A stretch of 64,000 nucleotides of DNA. Origin: Pseudomonas sp. TH31. GTDB lineage: Bacteria > Pseudomonadota > Gammaproteobacteria > Pseudomonadales > Pseudomonadaceae. Both the position numbers and the translations under genes were made by a program. Below the pieces are notes generated by a model. It ran no database searches, had not been told where the DNA came from, and saw only the letters and a program-made list of their open reading frames with translations. The stretch is from assembly GCF_016650815.1 (NCBI RefSeq), contig NZ_JAEKEZ010000028.1, positions 62,001-126,000 of the forward strand. Direction: 5' to 3'. Below, piece by piece: positions 1-10,243 of this stretch; positions within the stretch are counted from its first letter, which is position 1, and each line of letters starts with the position of its first letter.

Positions 1-14
1 TCACGGCTGAACAT
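1..14 (-). CDS. glyA: Serine hydroxymethyltransferase, first codons only
   Basis: Only the first four codons (Met-Phe-Ser-Arg) and part of a fifth are inside the window, read leftward from an ATG at 12-14. A GAGGA ribosome binding site at 20-24 sits five bases upstream. The MFSR start matches what I remember of Pseudomonas serine hydroxymethyltransferase, and a glyA copy is the usual neighbour of the MorA-type gene that follows. The enzyme interconverts serine and glycine with tetrahydrofolate. The identity rests on four residues plus gene order. Confidence 0.6.
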
Positions 15-140
15 GGCGGTCCTCAAGGATCGGGGCAGAAAAGGGGGGCATTCTAACCCAATGGGTTTTAGATGGCATATGAAAGGACATCATGTCGCAG
101 ACAAGTGGCGTTCATGACGGGATCAGCGGTGATTGTGCTG

Positions 141-242
141 GCCTCATCGCGAGCAGGCTCGCTCCCACAGTGGATCTTTGGTGTTCACATTCATGGTGTT
201 CACCCCAAAACCCTGTGGGAGCGAGCCTGCTCGCGATGAGGC
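141..242. repeat. REP pair (REPIN), GAGC-type
   Basis: Two inverted copies of a REP unit (core GCGAGCAGGCTCGCTCCCACA) face each other around a spacer of about 40 bases, so the whole forms a long imperfect palindrome. It lies between the 3' end of the MorA-type gene and the 5' end of glyA. It is one of nine related pairs in the window, all intergenic. Such pairs are mobilised in trans by RAYT transposases; none is encoded here. Confidence 0.9.
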
Positions 243-263
243 CATCAGCCGCACCTCGAAATG

Positions 264-3200
264 TCAGTCAAACATGAAGAGCGCATCATTACTGAACTGC
301 GCCTCAAACCGGCTCGCCGGCATCGGCCGCCCGAACAGATACCCTTGAACCTCATCACACCCATGCTCACGCAGGAAGTCGAGTTGCTCATGAGTTTCCA
401 CGCCCTCGGCGATCACTGCCAGGTTCAGGCTGTGGGCCATGGCGATGATCGCCCGGGCAATCTGTGCATCCTGCTCACCCGACGGCAGGCCGTCGACGAA
501 GGTGCGGTCGATTTTCAGCACGTCGATCGGGAACTGCTTGAGGTAGTTGAGCGATGAATAGCCGGTGCCGAAGTCATCGACCGCAATGCTCAAGCCAAGG
601 TTTTTCAAGCCGGCGAGAATCTGCATTGCTTCGCTGACTTCGCGCATCAGGATACTTTCGGTCAGCTCCAGCTCCAGGCACGCGGGTGGCAGGCCGGTTT
701 CCTTGAGGATGTTGGCGATCCGCGTGCCGAGCTGGCCATCGGAGAACTGTCTGGCCGAGATGTTCACCGATACCTTCGGCACCCGCACTTTGGCTTGATG
801 CCAGGTCTTGAGCTGGCGGCAGGCCTCGCTGATCACCCAGTCGCCGACATCCACCACCAGGCCAAGCTCTTCGAGCACCGGAATGAAATCCCCCGGCGGC
901 ACCAGCCCGCGACGCGGATGACGCCAGCGCAGCAAGGCTTCGGCGCCGGTCAGGCGTTTGCCGTCGCCGCTGAACTGCGGCTGGTAATACAGCACGAATT
1001 CGTCCTGTTCCAGGGCATGGCGCAAGTCGCTTTCCAGCTCCAGGCGCTCCAGGGCGCTGGCGTTCATGTCCGCTTGATAGAACTGGAAGTTGTTCTTGCC
1101 TCGCTCCTTGGCGTGGTACATCGCGGTGTCGGCGTTCTTCATCAACTGACTGAGCTCGTTGCCGTCCTGCGGGCTCAGGGCAATACCGATACTGGCGGTG
1201 ACGAAGAACTCGCGACCTTCCAGCACAAACGGTTTCACCAGGCTGGCCAAGATCTGCTCGGCCACGTGAATGGCCCGGTTCAGCGCCACCTCACGGTTGA
1301 TGCGCGGTTGCAGCAGCAAGGTGAATTCATCACCGCCCATGCGCGCCACGGTGTCGTCATCGTCGACGCAACCGAGCAGGCGCGTGGCCATTTCCTTGAG
1401 CATGCGGTCGCCGGCGGCGTGGCCCAGGGAGTCGTTGATCGGTTTGAAACGGTCGAGGTCGAGGAACATCAGCACCACCCAGGACTTCTGTCGCTCGGCC
1501 GATTGCAAGGCCGTGTGCAGGCGATCCTGGAACAGTGTGCGGTTGGGCAGGTGGGTCAGGGCGTCGTAATAGGCCAGGCGATGAATCCGCTGTTCGCTGG
1601 CCTTGCGCTCGCTGATGTCGCTGAAGAAGCACACGTAGCTGGCCAGGTCGCCTTCGTCGTCGAGCACCGCCGTAATGCCGACCCACGCCGGGTAATGTTC
1701 GCCATTGCGGCGTTTGAGCCAGACTTCGCCTTCCCAGGTGCTGTGCTGATGCAATTGCTTGAGCACATAACGCAGGTGGGCTTCCTGTTGTTCGTCGACG
1801 GTCAGCATATTCGGCAACTGATCGAGAACCTGTGACATCGCATAGCCGCTGACGCGACTGAACGCTTCGTTGGCCTGGACGATGTAGCCGGCCGGGTCGG
1901 TGATCAGGATCGCCGAGGTCGAATGCTCGAATACCGTGGCAGCCATGCGCAGGTCTTTCTCGGCGCGGCGTTGCTGGCTGATGTCGCGACCGACCCCGAG
2001 CACGCCTTCGAACGCGCCGTGTTCGTCCCAGACCAGTACCAGTCGCAGCTCGATCGGGATCTTGCGCCCGTCGGCCCGCAGGCAGTCGAACAGGAACAAC
2101 TGGGTCTTCACCTGGCTGCGCAACAACGTCAATTGATCAGGTTTATCCAGGGCTTTGCTGACCCGGTCCATCAGGCTATAGATGCCGGTCAGTTGTTGCG
2201 GGTTGGCGATGGTCGATTGCCAGCCGTTCTGGAAAATCCAGTCGACGTCATAGCCGAGCACCGCTTGCACCGACGGGCTGACGTAATTGAGCGATAGCTT
2301 GTTGTCGGTGGAGAAAATCACGTCGCTGATGCTTTCGGCGAGCATGCGGTAGCGCTGTTCGCTGTCGCGCAAGGATTCGCTGGCCTCGATCTGCTCGGTG
2401 ATGTCCTTGGCCACGCCGATGATCCGCGTGACCTGATCATTTTTATCCCGGGCGAGCGCTTGTTCGCGAATGTCGAAACGCCGCCAATTACCGTCGCGAT
2501 GCCGGAAGCGCAGCTGGCATTGCAGCAACTGCGAGTAACCGGCGTGGCGCTGGGTCTGGCGCGAGCGGTGGTAATAGTCGGCATCTTCGGGGTGCAGGAG
2601 GATTTCCCAGAAGTACTCACCCATCTGGTGCAGCTCGGTCCGGTTGTAGCCCAGCGTCTGACCCAGGTGGTGATTGCTGAAGATCATCCGCTGGCTGATC
2701 ACATCCTGCACGTACAGGTGATCCGGTACGGTGCGCACGACATCGGACCAGAAGCCTTCACGCTCCAGCAGTGACAGCTCGACGAGCTTGCGACTGGTGA
2801 TGTCATTGATGCTCAGAATCACTGCTTTGTAGTCGTGTTGCTCTTCCGGCAGGCGCAGCACCAGCCACAAATGCTGGTCGCGACCGTTGGTGTCCTGGAG
2901 TTTGATTTCCAGTTCGAGTTGTTTCTGCTGGTTGAGTACCGCCTCGATCACTTGGTTGCCGATAGCGGTGCAGGCCAGTGGATAACCGTCGATCAGCAGT
3001 TTCCAGGCCTGTTCGCAAGAATTGACATTAAGCAGCTGCAGAGCAACCTGGTTGACTTCGGTGATGCGCAACTCTTGCAGCAGTTGTTGGCGCTGTTGCG
3101 GGACGTCGATCCAGGCCTTCAGTTGTTCGCTGCTGCTGATTTGGGTCTTGTCGAAAAAGTTTTTCAGCCCGGACAGGTCGAGCACGCAAAGCGCCACGCC

Positions 3201-4111
3201 GGTGCCGTCGAAAATATCCTGATAGCGTCGGCGGCCCTCATGCAGCTGACGCTGACGACGACGCATGCTCAACAGCGCGATAAACGGCAGTAGCGAGAAG
3301 GCCAGGCCCAGCAGGCATTTGCCGATGAACGCCGGCAACAGTTGTTCGATCACCTGTTGGCGGTCAAACAACCCGCGCAGTTGCCAGTCACTGCTGCTCA
3401 ACGGCACGGTCAGCACGCTGTTGGCCAGGTCATCGTCGCTTAGCGCGCCCGGCTTGGCGGAGGGCAGGGCTTCGTCACGACTGATGATTTGATGATTGAT
3501 GCGGTTCTCTACCAGCCATAGCGGCCGGATGCCGGCTTCGCTCTGTTTGGTCAGGGAGGAGAAAAACGTCGGCGTCAGGCGCAAGGCCCAATAACCGCGA
3601 CTGCTACCACTGGCTTGATGCAGCAGCAAGTGCACCACCGAGCCATCGTCGGCGTTGCTGAAATAGTGGGCTTGCGCACGGCTGCGGCGTACCAGGTCGC
3701 TGAGGTAATCGGCGTCCTGGCTGTCGGTGGCGCTGTCGCTGAGAATTTTGCCGGACGGGCTCAGTAGCGCCAGACTGCGCAGGTCGGGCAGCGATTGCTG
3801 CACTTTGCGTAGCAATGCCTGCTGTTCGTCGGCTGATTGCGGTTGCTCGATGATCGGTAGCAGATTGAGCGCGATCTGCGCGTTCAGCGCCATGTTCAGG
3901 CTGACCTGGGAGGCGAGGTCGGCGGTGTAGTCGATGGTGTACTGGCGCTGGTTTTTCTGGGTTTGTGCAAGTTGATCCAGCAACTGCCAGAACAGCAGCG
4001 CGAGCAGCAACAGCACAAGTGTCGCCAGCGCGCCCTTCAGGGTTCCGCGCAGGGGGAGCCGAGCGCGGCAGCCGGTGCACGGGTAGAAAGAGGCGGCGTG
4101 ACTTTAGACAA
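264..4111 (-). CDS. morA: Membrane PAS-GGDEF-EAL c-di-GMP enzyme, MorA type (one likely frameshift near its start)
   Basis: A bifunctional c-di-GMP synthase/phosphodiesterase family protein of the inner membrane. In order it shows an N-terminal membrane helix, a periplasmic part, a second helix (about residues 257-284), several PAS domains, a GGDEF domain with an intact GGDEF motif (about residue 926) and an EAL domain with EAL (about 1058) and DDFGTGYSSL. Both active-site signatures are present, so both activities are possible. MorA of Pseudomonas controls motility and biofilm timing. An uninterrupted frame exists only from a GTG at 4016. A better start is TTG at 4109-4111 behind AGGA; reaching it needs one extra G in the GGGGG run at 4052-4056, which gives 1282 residues. 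Its place between glyA and ettA supports MorA. Confidence 0.85.
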
Positions 4112-4397
4112 ACTGAAATCCTGCGGTTTGGCTGGACTGGCGCGACATGCACTATAAGCCGGACGCCCGAAGGGCGGCTAGCATGCCTTGTGTTGTGGCT
4201 AAGTGCCAGCCCCTCGCGGCTGGACTGCCTTTCATCATTCAGGTAGCTTTGCCGGTTACGCGGGAGCGTTCCAGCTCCTAGACTCAGGCTTTTTCAGCGC
4301 GCACGCCTCGATACCCATCTGGCGAACGACGCGCACAGCCTGGCCCGGGCATCGCCTGCGCTCTGATCATTCATCTGTCACTGACCCAAGGTTCTCC
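4112..4397. other. Non-coding gap between divergent morA and ettA
   Basis: About 285 bases without a convincing gene. It must hold the promoters of both divergent genes and the leader of ettA. A short hairpin CGCCC-GAAG-GGGCG-like element lies near 4163-4180. I see no clear sigma-70 promoter pair and no recognisable riboswitch. Confidence 0.5.
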
Positions 4398-6062
4398 ATG
4401 GCTCAATACGTCTTCACCATGCATCGGCTGGGCAAAGTTGTTCCGCCGAAGCGGGAAATCCTGAAAAACATTTCGCTGTCGTTCTTCCCCGGCGCCAAGA
4501 TCGGTGTACTCGGCCTCAACGGTTCGGGTAAGTCCACGCTGTTGAAAATCATGGCCGGCGTTGACACCGAGTTCGACGGCGAAGCCCGTCCGATGCCGGA
4601 CCTGAACATCGGCTACCTGCCGCAGGAACCGATCCTGGATCCGACCAAGACCGTGCGTGAAGTGGTCGAGGAAGCGGTCAGCGTGATCAAGAACGCTCAG
4701 GCGCGCCTGGACGAGGTCTACGCGGCTTACGCTGAAGAAGATGCCGACTTCGACAAACTGGCGGCAGAACAGGCCAAGCTCGAAGCCATCCTGCAAGCCA
4801 GCGACGGTCACAACCTGGATCGCCAACTGGAAGTCGCCGCCGATGCGCTGCGTCTGCCGGCGTGGGATGCCAAGGTCGAATTCCTTTCCGGTGGTGAAAA
4901 GCGTCGCGTGGCCCTGTGCCGCCTGCTGCTGTCCGCCCCCGACATGCTGCTGCTCGACGAACCAACCAACCACCTGGATGCCGACTCCGTCGCCTGGCTG
5001 GAGCACTTCCTGCACGACTTCCCGGGCACTGTGGTAGCGATCACGCACGACCGTTACTTCCTGGACAACGTCGCTGGCTGGATTCTCGAACTCGACCGCG
5101 GCGCGGGTATCCCGTACGAGGGCAACTATTCGGGTTGGCTTGAAGCCAAGTCCAATCGTCTGGCTGCCGAATCCAAGCAGCAGTCGGCCCACGAAAAAGC
5201 CATGAAGGAAGAACTGGAGTGGGTGCGCCAAGGCGCCAAGGCCCGTCAGTCCAAATCCAAGGCTCGTCTGCAACGCTTTGAAGAAATGCAATCGCAGGAA
5301 TTCCAGAAGCGCAGCGAAACCAACGAGATCTACATCCCGGCCGGTCCGCGCCTGGGTGACAAGGTCATCGAGTTCAAGAACGTCAGCAAGGGCTACGGCG
5401 ATCGCGTGTTGATCGACAACCTGTCGTTCTCCATGCCTAAAGGCGCCATCGTTGGCGTGATCGGCGGTAACGGTGCCGGTAAGTCGACCCTGTTCCGTAT
5501 GCTGATGGGCAAGGAAACACCGGACTCGGGCACCATCGAAGTCGGTGAAACCGTGCAACTGGCCTGCGTCGATCAGAGCCGCGAAGACCTGGACGGCAGC
5601 AAGACGGTGTTCCAGCAAATCTCCGACGGTTCGGATCAGATCCGCATCGGCAACTACGAGATCCCGTCGCGGACCTACGTCGGTCGCTTCAACTTCAAGG
5701 GTGGCGATCAGCAGAAGTTCGTCAAGGACCTGTCCGGTGGTGAGCGCGGTCGCTTGCACCTGGCCCTGACCCTGAAAGAGGGCGGCAACGTCCTGCTGCT
5801 CGACGAACCGTCCAACGACCTCGACGTTGAAACCCTGCGTTCCCTGGAAGAAGCCCTGCTGGACTTCCCGGGCGCCGCCATTGTGATCTCTCACGATCGG
5901 TGGTTCCTTGACCGCGTCGCGACTCATATCCTGGCGTACGAAGACGACTCGCAAGCCATCTTCTTCGAAGGTAACTACACCGAGTACGAAGCTGATCGTA
6001 AGAAGCGCCTCGGCGAAGCGGCTGCCCAGCCGCACCGTGTACGGCACAAGAAACTGGCCTGA
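4398..6062 (+). CDS. ettA: Energy-dependent translational throttle protein EttA (ABC-F ATPase)
   Basis: A 554-residue ABC-F protein with two ATPase cassettes and no membrane segments. Walker A motifs lie at residues 39-47 (GLNGSGKST) and 356-364 (GGNGAGKST), and signature motifs LSGGE at about 163 and 445. The linker between the cassettes holds a basic helical stretch rich in RQSKSKARL, typical of the P-site tRNA-interacting motif. EttA binds the ribosomal E site and gates entry into elongation according to ATP/ADP ratio. The start at ATGGCTCAATAC is chosen because a longer frame upstream has no family-like sequence. A terminator follows directly, so it is probably transcribed alone. Confidence 0.95.
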   Translation: MAQYVFTMHRLGKVVPPKREILKNISLSFFPGAKIGVLGLNGSGKSTLLKIMAGVDTEFDGEARPMPDLNIGYLPQEPILDPTKTVREVVEEAVSVIKNAQARLDEVYAAYAEEDADFDKLAAEQAKLEAILQASDGHNLDRQLEVAADALRLPAWDAKVEFLSGGEKRRVALCRLLLSAPDMLLLDEPTNHLDADSVAWLEHFLHDFPGTVVAITHDRYFLDNVAGWILELDRGAGIPYEGNYSGWLEAKSNRLAAESKQQSAHEKAMKEELEWVRQGAKARQSKSKARLQRFEEMQSQEFQKRSETNEIYIPAGPRLGDKVIEFKNVSKGYGDRVLIDNLSFSMPKGAIVGVIGGNGAGKSTLFRMLMGKETPDSGTIEVGETVQLACVDQSREDLDGSKTVFQQISDGSDQIRIGNYEIPSRTYVGRFNFKGGDQQKFVKDLSGGERGRLHLALTLKEGGNVLLLDEPSNDLDVETLRSLEEALLDFPGAAIVISHDRWFLDRVATHILAYEDDSQAIFFEGNYTEYEADRKKRLGEAAAQPHRVRHKKLA

Positions 6063-6080
6063 TATCGGGTTGGTTGCATG

Positions 6081-6111
6081 AAAACGGAGCCTTCAGGGGC
6101 TCCGTTTTTTT
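6081..6111 (+). terminator. Rho-independent terminator after ettA
   Basis: The stem AACGGAGCC / GGCTCCGTT with loop TTCAGG is followed by a run of T, 18 bases after the ettA stop. Confidence 0.9.
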
Positions 6112-6138
6112 ATGGTTTTTCAGTAAGACCGAGGTGCG

Positions 6139-6219
6139 GCCTTCGCGAGCAAGCCCGCTCCCACATTGGTTTGTGAACGCCACAGATCTAATGTGGGAGC
6201 GGGCTTGCTCGCGAAGGCG
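6139..6219. repeat. REP pair (REPIN), GAGC-type
   Basis: Inverted copies of GCCTTCGCGAGCAAGCCCGC and its complement flank a spacer of about 20 bases. It lies between the converging 3' ends of ettA and the GreA/GreB-like gene. Confidence 0.9.
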
Positions 6220-6228
6220 TCCTCAAGA

Positions 6229-6723
6229 TCACTCAATATCTATGCCCAAAACCTCAATCAACAAATCCCCCGCCGGCCGCTTCCACAGCACTTCATCCCC
6301 GACCTGTGCCCCAAGCAACGCCCGACCCAATGGCGATCCCCAATTGATCAGTCCGCTGCCGGCATCTGCCTGATCCTCGCCAACCAATTGCACACGCTGC
6401 TCATTACCCTGTTCATCGGCAAACGTCACCCAAGCGCCAATCTGCACTTTGTCGGTTGAAGAGGCCGGTACGACTAGCTGAGCACTTTGCAGTCTTTGGT
6501 TGAAATACCGCCAGTCTCGCTCAAGGTCGGCCTGGCGCTGTTTATCGGCCAGTTCGCCCTTCGCACTCTGTTCATCCAGCAGGTTTTGCACCTCGGCGAG
6601 CTTTGCCTGAAGCAGGGCCAGCCCTGCCGGGGTGACGTAATTGGGCTGCGCGCTGACCTGCCGTTCCACTGGCTGGTCGGCTTGCGCGGCGGTGTTATCT
6701 TCATTGACGAAGGCACGACTCAT
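6229..6723 (-). CDS. GreA/GreB family elongation factor
   Basis: 164 residues. The N-terminal half is a predicted coiled-coil hairpin (residues 30-85, LLQAKLAEVQNLLDEQSAKG and on). The C-terminal half is the FKBP-like Gre domain ending in SPLGRALLGAQVGDEVLWK, the standard Gre C-terminal signature. Gre factors enter the RNA polymerase secondary channel and stimulate cleavage of backtracked RNA. The coiled-coil tip differs from classical GreA and GreB, so it may be a Gre-fold paralogue with another role at the polymerase, and I give no symbol. It reads toward ettA, and a REP pair separates the two. Confidence 0.85.
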   Translation of the reverse strand: MSRAFVNEDNTAAQADQPVERQVSAQPNYVTPAGLALLQAKLAEVQNLLDEQSAKGELADKQRQADLERDWRYFNQRLQSAQLVVPASSTDKVQIGAWVTFADEQGNEQRVQLVGEDQADAGSGLINWGSPLGRALLGAQVGDEVLWKRPAGDLLIEVLGIDIE

Positions 6724-6793
6724 GGTTTTCTCCCGTTATAGGGTTTGGGCCATGCTCGCAGGGTTTTAGTTTCGACAAATGTCTGTCAACGAC

Positions 6794-7150
6794 CTATTGC
6801 GAGCGAAAGGCTCGCGCGGCGTCCTGATCTTTCTGCTGCTGCCAGGCTCTTTCGCGCTCATCCCAATAGTGGCTGCGGTAGTCCTCGCGATCCTGGTTTT
6901 CCAGCATCGCCTGGCACTGGCGAAAGCCATCGCTCCAGCCGTCGGCGTACTGCTTGTCCTTGAGATAGCGCGGCACGTTTTTACGGAATTCACCGGTCAT
7001 CGCCCCGCCAGCCTGACGGCCACTGATGCAACCGTCATCGAAACCATCGGCGAATGCCGGCGGGTAACCCTTGGCGATCAGATCTTCATGAGTCGACTGG
7101 CAACCCGCGCACAACAGCAACAACCCCAGCACACCCACGCAACGCCACAT
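6794..7150 (-). CDS. Small hypothetical lipoprotein
   Basis: 118 residues with a short hydrophobic signal and a lipobox LCAGC that would place the lipidated cysteine at residue 17, so a membrane-anchored protein. The mature part is polar and rich in Gly, Asp, Arg and aromatic residues, with a C-terminal charged helix containing QQQKDQDAARAF. Spacing of the cysteines (residues 14, 17, about 41 and about 79) leaves room for one disulphide. I recognise no family with a known function. It lies between the Gre-like gene and the chorismate mutase gene on the same strand, with gaps of about 70-80 bases. Confidence 0.7.
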   Translation of the reverse strand: MWRCVGVLGLLLLCAGCQSTHEDLIAKGYPPAFADGFDDGCISGRQAGGAMTGEFRKNVPRYLKDKQYADGWSDGFRQCQAMLENQDREDYRSHYWDERERAWQQQKDQDAARAFRSQ

Positions 7151-7229
7151 TTCAGACTCCCGGCCTTTCGATGGCCTATGCCGAGAAGTCTAGAAGCCGA
7201 TTCGTCAGACGGTTGTGAAAGGGCTGTGA

Positions 7230-7535
7230 TTAATCTGTTGGCGTCGCCGCCAGGCGGGCATGTTCCGACAGTTCCTGTTCGATGAACGCGGCGATCATGG
7301 CGCGGTAAACCTGTTCGGTGACTTCGGGATTCGCGCCTGCGGCTGCGGCCAATGCCCGAACCTTGGCGATGACCTGTTCGACCCTGGCGGGTGCTTTTAC
7401 CGCGTCGCGGTCTTTCTTGAAGCGAGCGGCTTGCGCCACGTAGGCGCCGCGCTCGGCCAGTAGCGTGACGATCTGGCCATCCAGCCGATCAATATGTTGG
7501 CGAACGTCTTCGAGGGAGTTGCAGGTAACAGCCAT
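7230..7535 (-). CDS. Chorismate mutase, AroQ/PchB type
   Basis: 101 residues, all helical, matching the small AroQ-class chorismate mutase fold: an N-terminal long helix (VRQHIDRLDGQIVTLLAERG), then AARFKKDRDAVKAPARVEQV and a C-terminal helix (VYRAMIAAFIEQEL). It turns chorismate into prephenate; a PchB-type isochorismate-pyruvate lyase is the alternative, but no salicylate or siderophore genes lie nearby. The ATG at 7533-7535 has GGAG about ten bases upstream. A longer frame to 7577 is rejected because it would run into the neighbouring REP pair. Confidence 0.85.
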   Translation of the reverse strand: MAVTCNSLEDVRQHIDRLDGQIVTLLAERGAYVAQAARFKKDRDAVKAPARVEQVIAKVRALAAAAGANPEVTEQVYRAMIAAFIEQELSEHARLAATPTD

Positions 7536-7567
7536 GTTGGTTGAACTCCATTTTTGGATATTCCCCC

Positions 7568-7654
7568 GTAGGAGCAAAGCTTGCTCGCGATGGCACCACC
7601 TCGGTCAATCTGAATGACCGCGTCGATGCCATCGCGAGCAAGCTTTGCTCCTAC
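7568..7654. repeat. REP pair (REPIN), GAGC-type
   Basis: GTAGGAGCAAAGCTTGCTCG and its inverted copy surround a spacer of about 30 bases. It lies between the 5' end of the chorismate mutase gene and the 3' end of the DUF4105 gene. Confidence 0.9.
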
Positions 7655-7665
7655 GGGGAAGGGGG

Positions 7666-9516
7666 TCAGTAGTGATACCACTTCACCTCAAGCATCACTT
7701 CGTTCTCGGGGAGGCGATGTGACTGAATTCGCGCTGGGCACTCAGCCGCAGGCCCAGGTTGCGCGACAACGCCCACTGCTGATTCAGACTCAGGCTACGG
7801 CGCACTTCGCCGTTGGTGAAGAAATCACCCTTGGTTTCCAGGCTGAAGTTGCCCAGCGGGTTCTTCCACAACACGCCGCTGTTGAAGCCGGCCGCCGGCG
7901 CGACAAAACCGGCGAAGTCGTTGTTGTGTTCGATGCGCACGGTGCCCAGCGCAAAACCGAGCACGTCTTCACCCAGCTGCCAGGTGCCGCCGGCGCCGCC
8001 ATTGACGTGGCTGACCAGGGTTTCATCGTCATGTTTGCCCGGCACGCGTTCCAGGCCGCCCGTGACCTGCCACGACAGCGGCTGCAACAGCTCATTGCGC
8101 GGCGTCAGCGAACGAATAGTCGCCAGATCCAGTTGCTGCAATTGCCAGTGATTGCCTTCGTACTGGCGCAGTTTCATTTGCAGGATTTCAATTTGTGCGC
8201 CCAGCGGGAAGCTCTCGGCGTTGTCGTTGAGGTCGTGATACGCCATGCGCAAACCGTACTCGCCGAACGCCTTGTCGCCCGGGTGCCGAGGCCTGCCTGC
8301 CAGGTGCGGGATTCGTGGCCGTCCTCGGGCAGGCCAGGTTGCGGGATTTCCAGCTCCGGCGCGGGGTTCTGGTTGATCGCCCGCAGCAGTTCGAAGCTGC
8401 GCTGCGAGCGTTCTGGGTCACGCTCCTGGCCGTTGGCGCGGTAGCGTTCCAAGCGGTAGGCCGCATCGATGATCAACGCTTGGCGTTCGCGCGGTTGAGC
8501 CTTGAATGCAGGTGCCTGCAATTGCTTCTGATCGGCGCTGACTTTCAGCACCCATTGCTGTTCTTCAGGATTCAATGGCTCGGCGCGGCTCAGCAATTCT
8601 CTTTCGCGTGACGGACGATATTGAATGGACTCCACCAGACCGGCTTCTTTCACCGCTTTGACGGTATCGGTCGGGATTGCGGTCAGCGGGAATTGTTCGG
8701 TCAAGCGCAAGCTTGGTCGCGCCACTTGCAGCAGTTCCAGCAGGCGATAAGAGCAGTTTTCGTCGAAGAAGAAATAGTCGAATTGGATCTGCTTCAGCTC
8801 CCAGACGTGCTCGACCATGCGCTCGGTTTCTTGCTGGGTCAGGTTCAGTCGGTATTCCCACAGGTCGCGGTTCTCCAGGCTGCGATATTCCGAGAGTTTC
8901 TCCTGATAAGGCACCAGCGCAAACAAACCGGGATAGCCCCCATCAACCCTTTCCAGGCATACAGGATGCTGTTGTCCGAACCTTCGATGTAGGCGCCGAA
9001 GTTGATTGCGTAACTGAGCAGGGCGGTGTGATCGCTTTGCACGTCAGCCTGGTCGATGCGCAGCAAGGTGTGGCCAAACATCGAGGACGGACTGTTCAGG
9101 TACGCCGCCGGGAAAATCATCACCGCGCTATGGGGAGCGACGTCCTTGAACCACTGCTTGAATTCAGTGCAGTCCAGCGTCGGCAGGTCGGTCAGGTTGA
9201 GCTGTGCCTTCAACCAGCGAGTCCGGGCCGGGTAGACGCATTGGACGTGCTTTTCGCCGGCAGTGGCCGGGGCGTACAGCGCCTGGACCGTCGCCGCCAG
9301 TTCGCGGTCCGGGTGTTCGTTACCGTCGGGGGCGAGGAAGAACTTCTTGTCGCTGACATAGCTGCGCCAGCCGCCGAGCTTGGCGGTTTCGTAGTGGCCC
9401 AGGGAAATCCAGAAAGGGTCGTTGGCCAGTTGCTGCAAACGTTGATTGTCGATGTGTGGCGCGGCGGACAGCGGGACGCAGACACAGAGCGCCAGCCAGG
9501 CAAGGCGTTTGAGCAT
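7666..9516 (-). CDS. DUF4105 envelope protein (three single-base frameshifts in this sequence)
   Basis: A secreted or outer-membrane-associated protein with a signal peptide (MLKRLAWLALCVCVPLSAAP) and DUF4105 features, among them the region FFDENCSYRLLELL. The C-terminal half has alternating short strands that look like an outer membrane barrel, ending in KWYHY. Function unknown. The frame is broken at 8937-8941 (CCCCC, one C too few), 8278-8280 (CCC, one too few) and 7708-7711 (GGGG, one too few). Adding one base at each gives 617 residues with family-like sequence throughout and a natural end at 7666. I read these as sequencing errors. The ATG at 9516 is chosen over a start further up because the signal peptide begins there. 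Confidence 0.8.
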
Positions 9517-9573
9517 AGTGGGCAACTTAAGTCGAAAGAAACAAAGACCCAAAGAGGCGGGTGCCACCTACCC

Positions 9574-9677
9574 GTAGGAGCTGTCGAGTGCAACGAGGCT
9601 GCGATCTTGCCCGGCTCACTTGAGTCTCAAGCGAAAGATCAAAAGATCGCAGCCTCGTTGCACTCGACAGCTCCTAC
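9574..9677. repeat. Long inverted repeat, GATCGCAGCC-type
   Basis: An almost perfect palindrome with arms of about 40 bases (GTAGGAGCTGTCGAGTGCAA and on, with GAGGCTGCGATCTT inside). It belongs to the second repeat family of the window, sharing GATCGCAGCC and AGCTCCTAC with the copies at 18361, 39107 and 61738. It lies between the DUF4105 and DUF3015 genes. Confidence 0.85.
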
Positions 9678-9708
9678 AGTCGGTTGGCATTCCCCAAAGA
9701 GGGGCAGG

Positions 9709-9744
9709 TCCAAAAAACAAAAGCCGCTCCCCGAAAGGAGCGGC
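9709..9744 (-). terminator. Rho-independent terminator after the DUF3015 gene
   Basis: On the minus strand the stem GCCGCTCC / GGAGCGGC is followed by TTTTGTTTTTT, starting about ten bases after the stop codon. Confidence 0.85.
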
Positions 9745-9754
9745 CGGGTCGAGC

Positions 9755-10243
9755 TTAAGCTTGCGTCGCGTACTTGGCCAGGCGTGGATCGTTCTTCAGA
9801 ACGGCCAGGGTATTGGTATGCACGTCGTCAGCGGTCACGTCAGCCTTGCTGAAGATTTGCTGGAAATGCTCGTGAGTCACGGCGGCGAAGTGCGCACGGT
9901 CTTGCGGCGCAACGCCCAGTACCACGGCGTAAGTGGTCAGCGCTTCGCCCTGACCTTTGGCCATGTCTTCGGACAGCTCGTTCATCATGCCATTCATGGC
10001 AATCCAGGATTTGCCGCCATAGGTCAGCGACGCATTGGTGGCGCAACCGTTGGTGCCGGACGTCATACCGAACGTCGCGTTACCGGAGGTGCCGTTGGTG
10101 GTGGATGCCAGGAAATGCGCCGGGGTGCCACGCTGCCCTTCGAACAGCATGTTGCCCCAACCGCAATCCGGGCCGCCTGGCGCCTGAGCCATGGCGTTGA
10201 GGGATACGACGGTGAAGAGAGTACCGAGAAGAATCCGTTTCAT
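9755..10243 (-). CDS. DUF3015 periplasmic protein
   Basis: 162 residues. A typical signal peptide (MKRILLGTLFTVVSLNAMAQ) is followed by a mature domain with the DUF3015 pattern: two cysteines (in GPDCGWGN and TNGCATN) that could form a disulphide, a Thr/Gly-rich stretch and a helical C-terminus. Function unknown. The start is the ATG at 10241-10243 because the signal peptide begins there; the open frame upstream to 10393 is not family-like. It has its own terminator, so it is probably monocistronic. Confidence 0.85.
   Translation of the reverse strand: MKRILLGTLFTVVSLNAMAQAPGGPDCGWGNMLFEGQRGTPAHFLASTTNGTSGNATFGMTSGTNGCATNASLTYGGKSWIAMNGMMNELSEDMAKGQGEALTTYAVVLGVAPQDRAHFAAVTHEHFQQIFSKADVTADDVHTNTLAVLKNDPRLAKYATQA

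Noticed and set aside
141..242. CRISPR array from the repeated palindromes
   Set aside because: The repeats are single inverted pairs scattered over many kilobases, not regularly spaced direct repeats, and no cas genes are present.
4371..6047. Long open frames opposite ettA and, likewise, opposite pilB (58567-60315)
   Set aside because: Both are shadows of well-conserved ATPase genes on the other strand.
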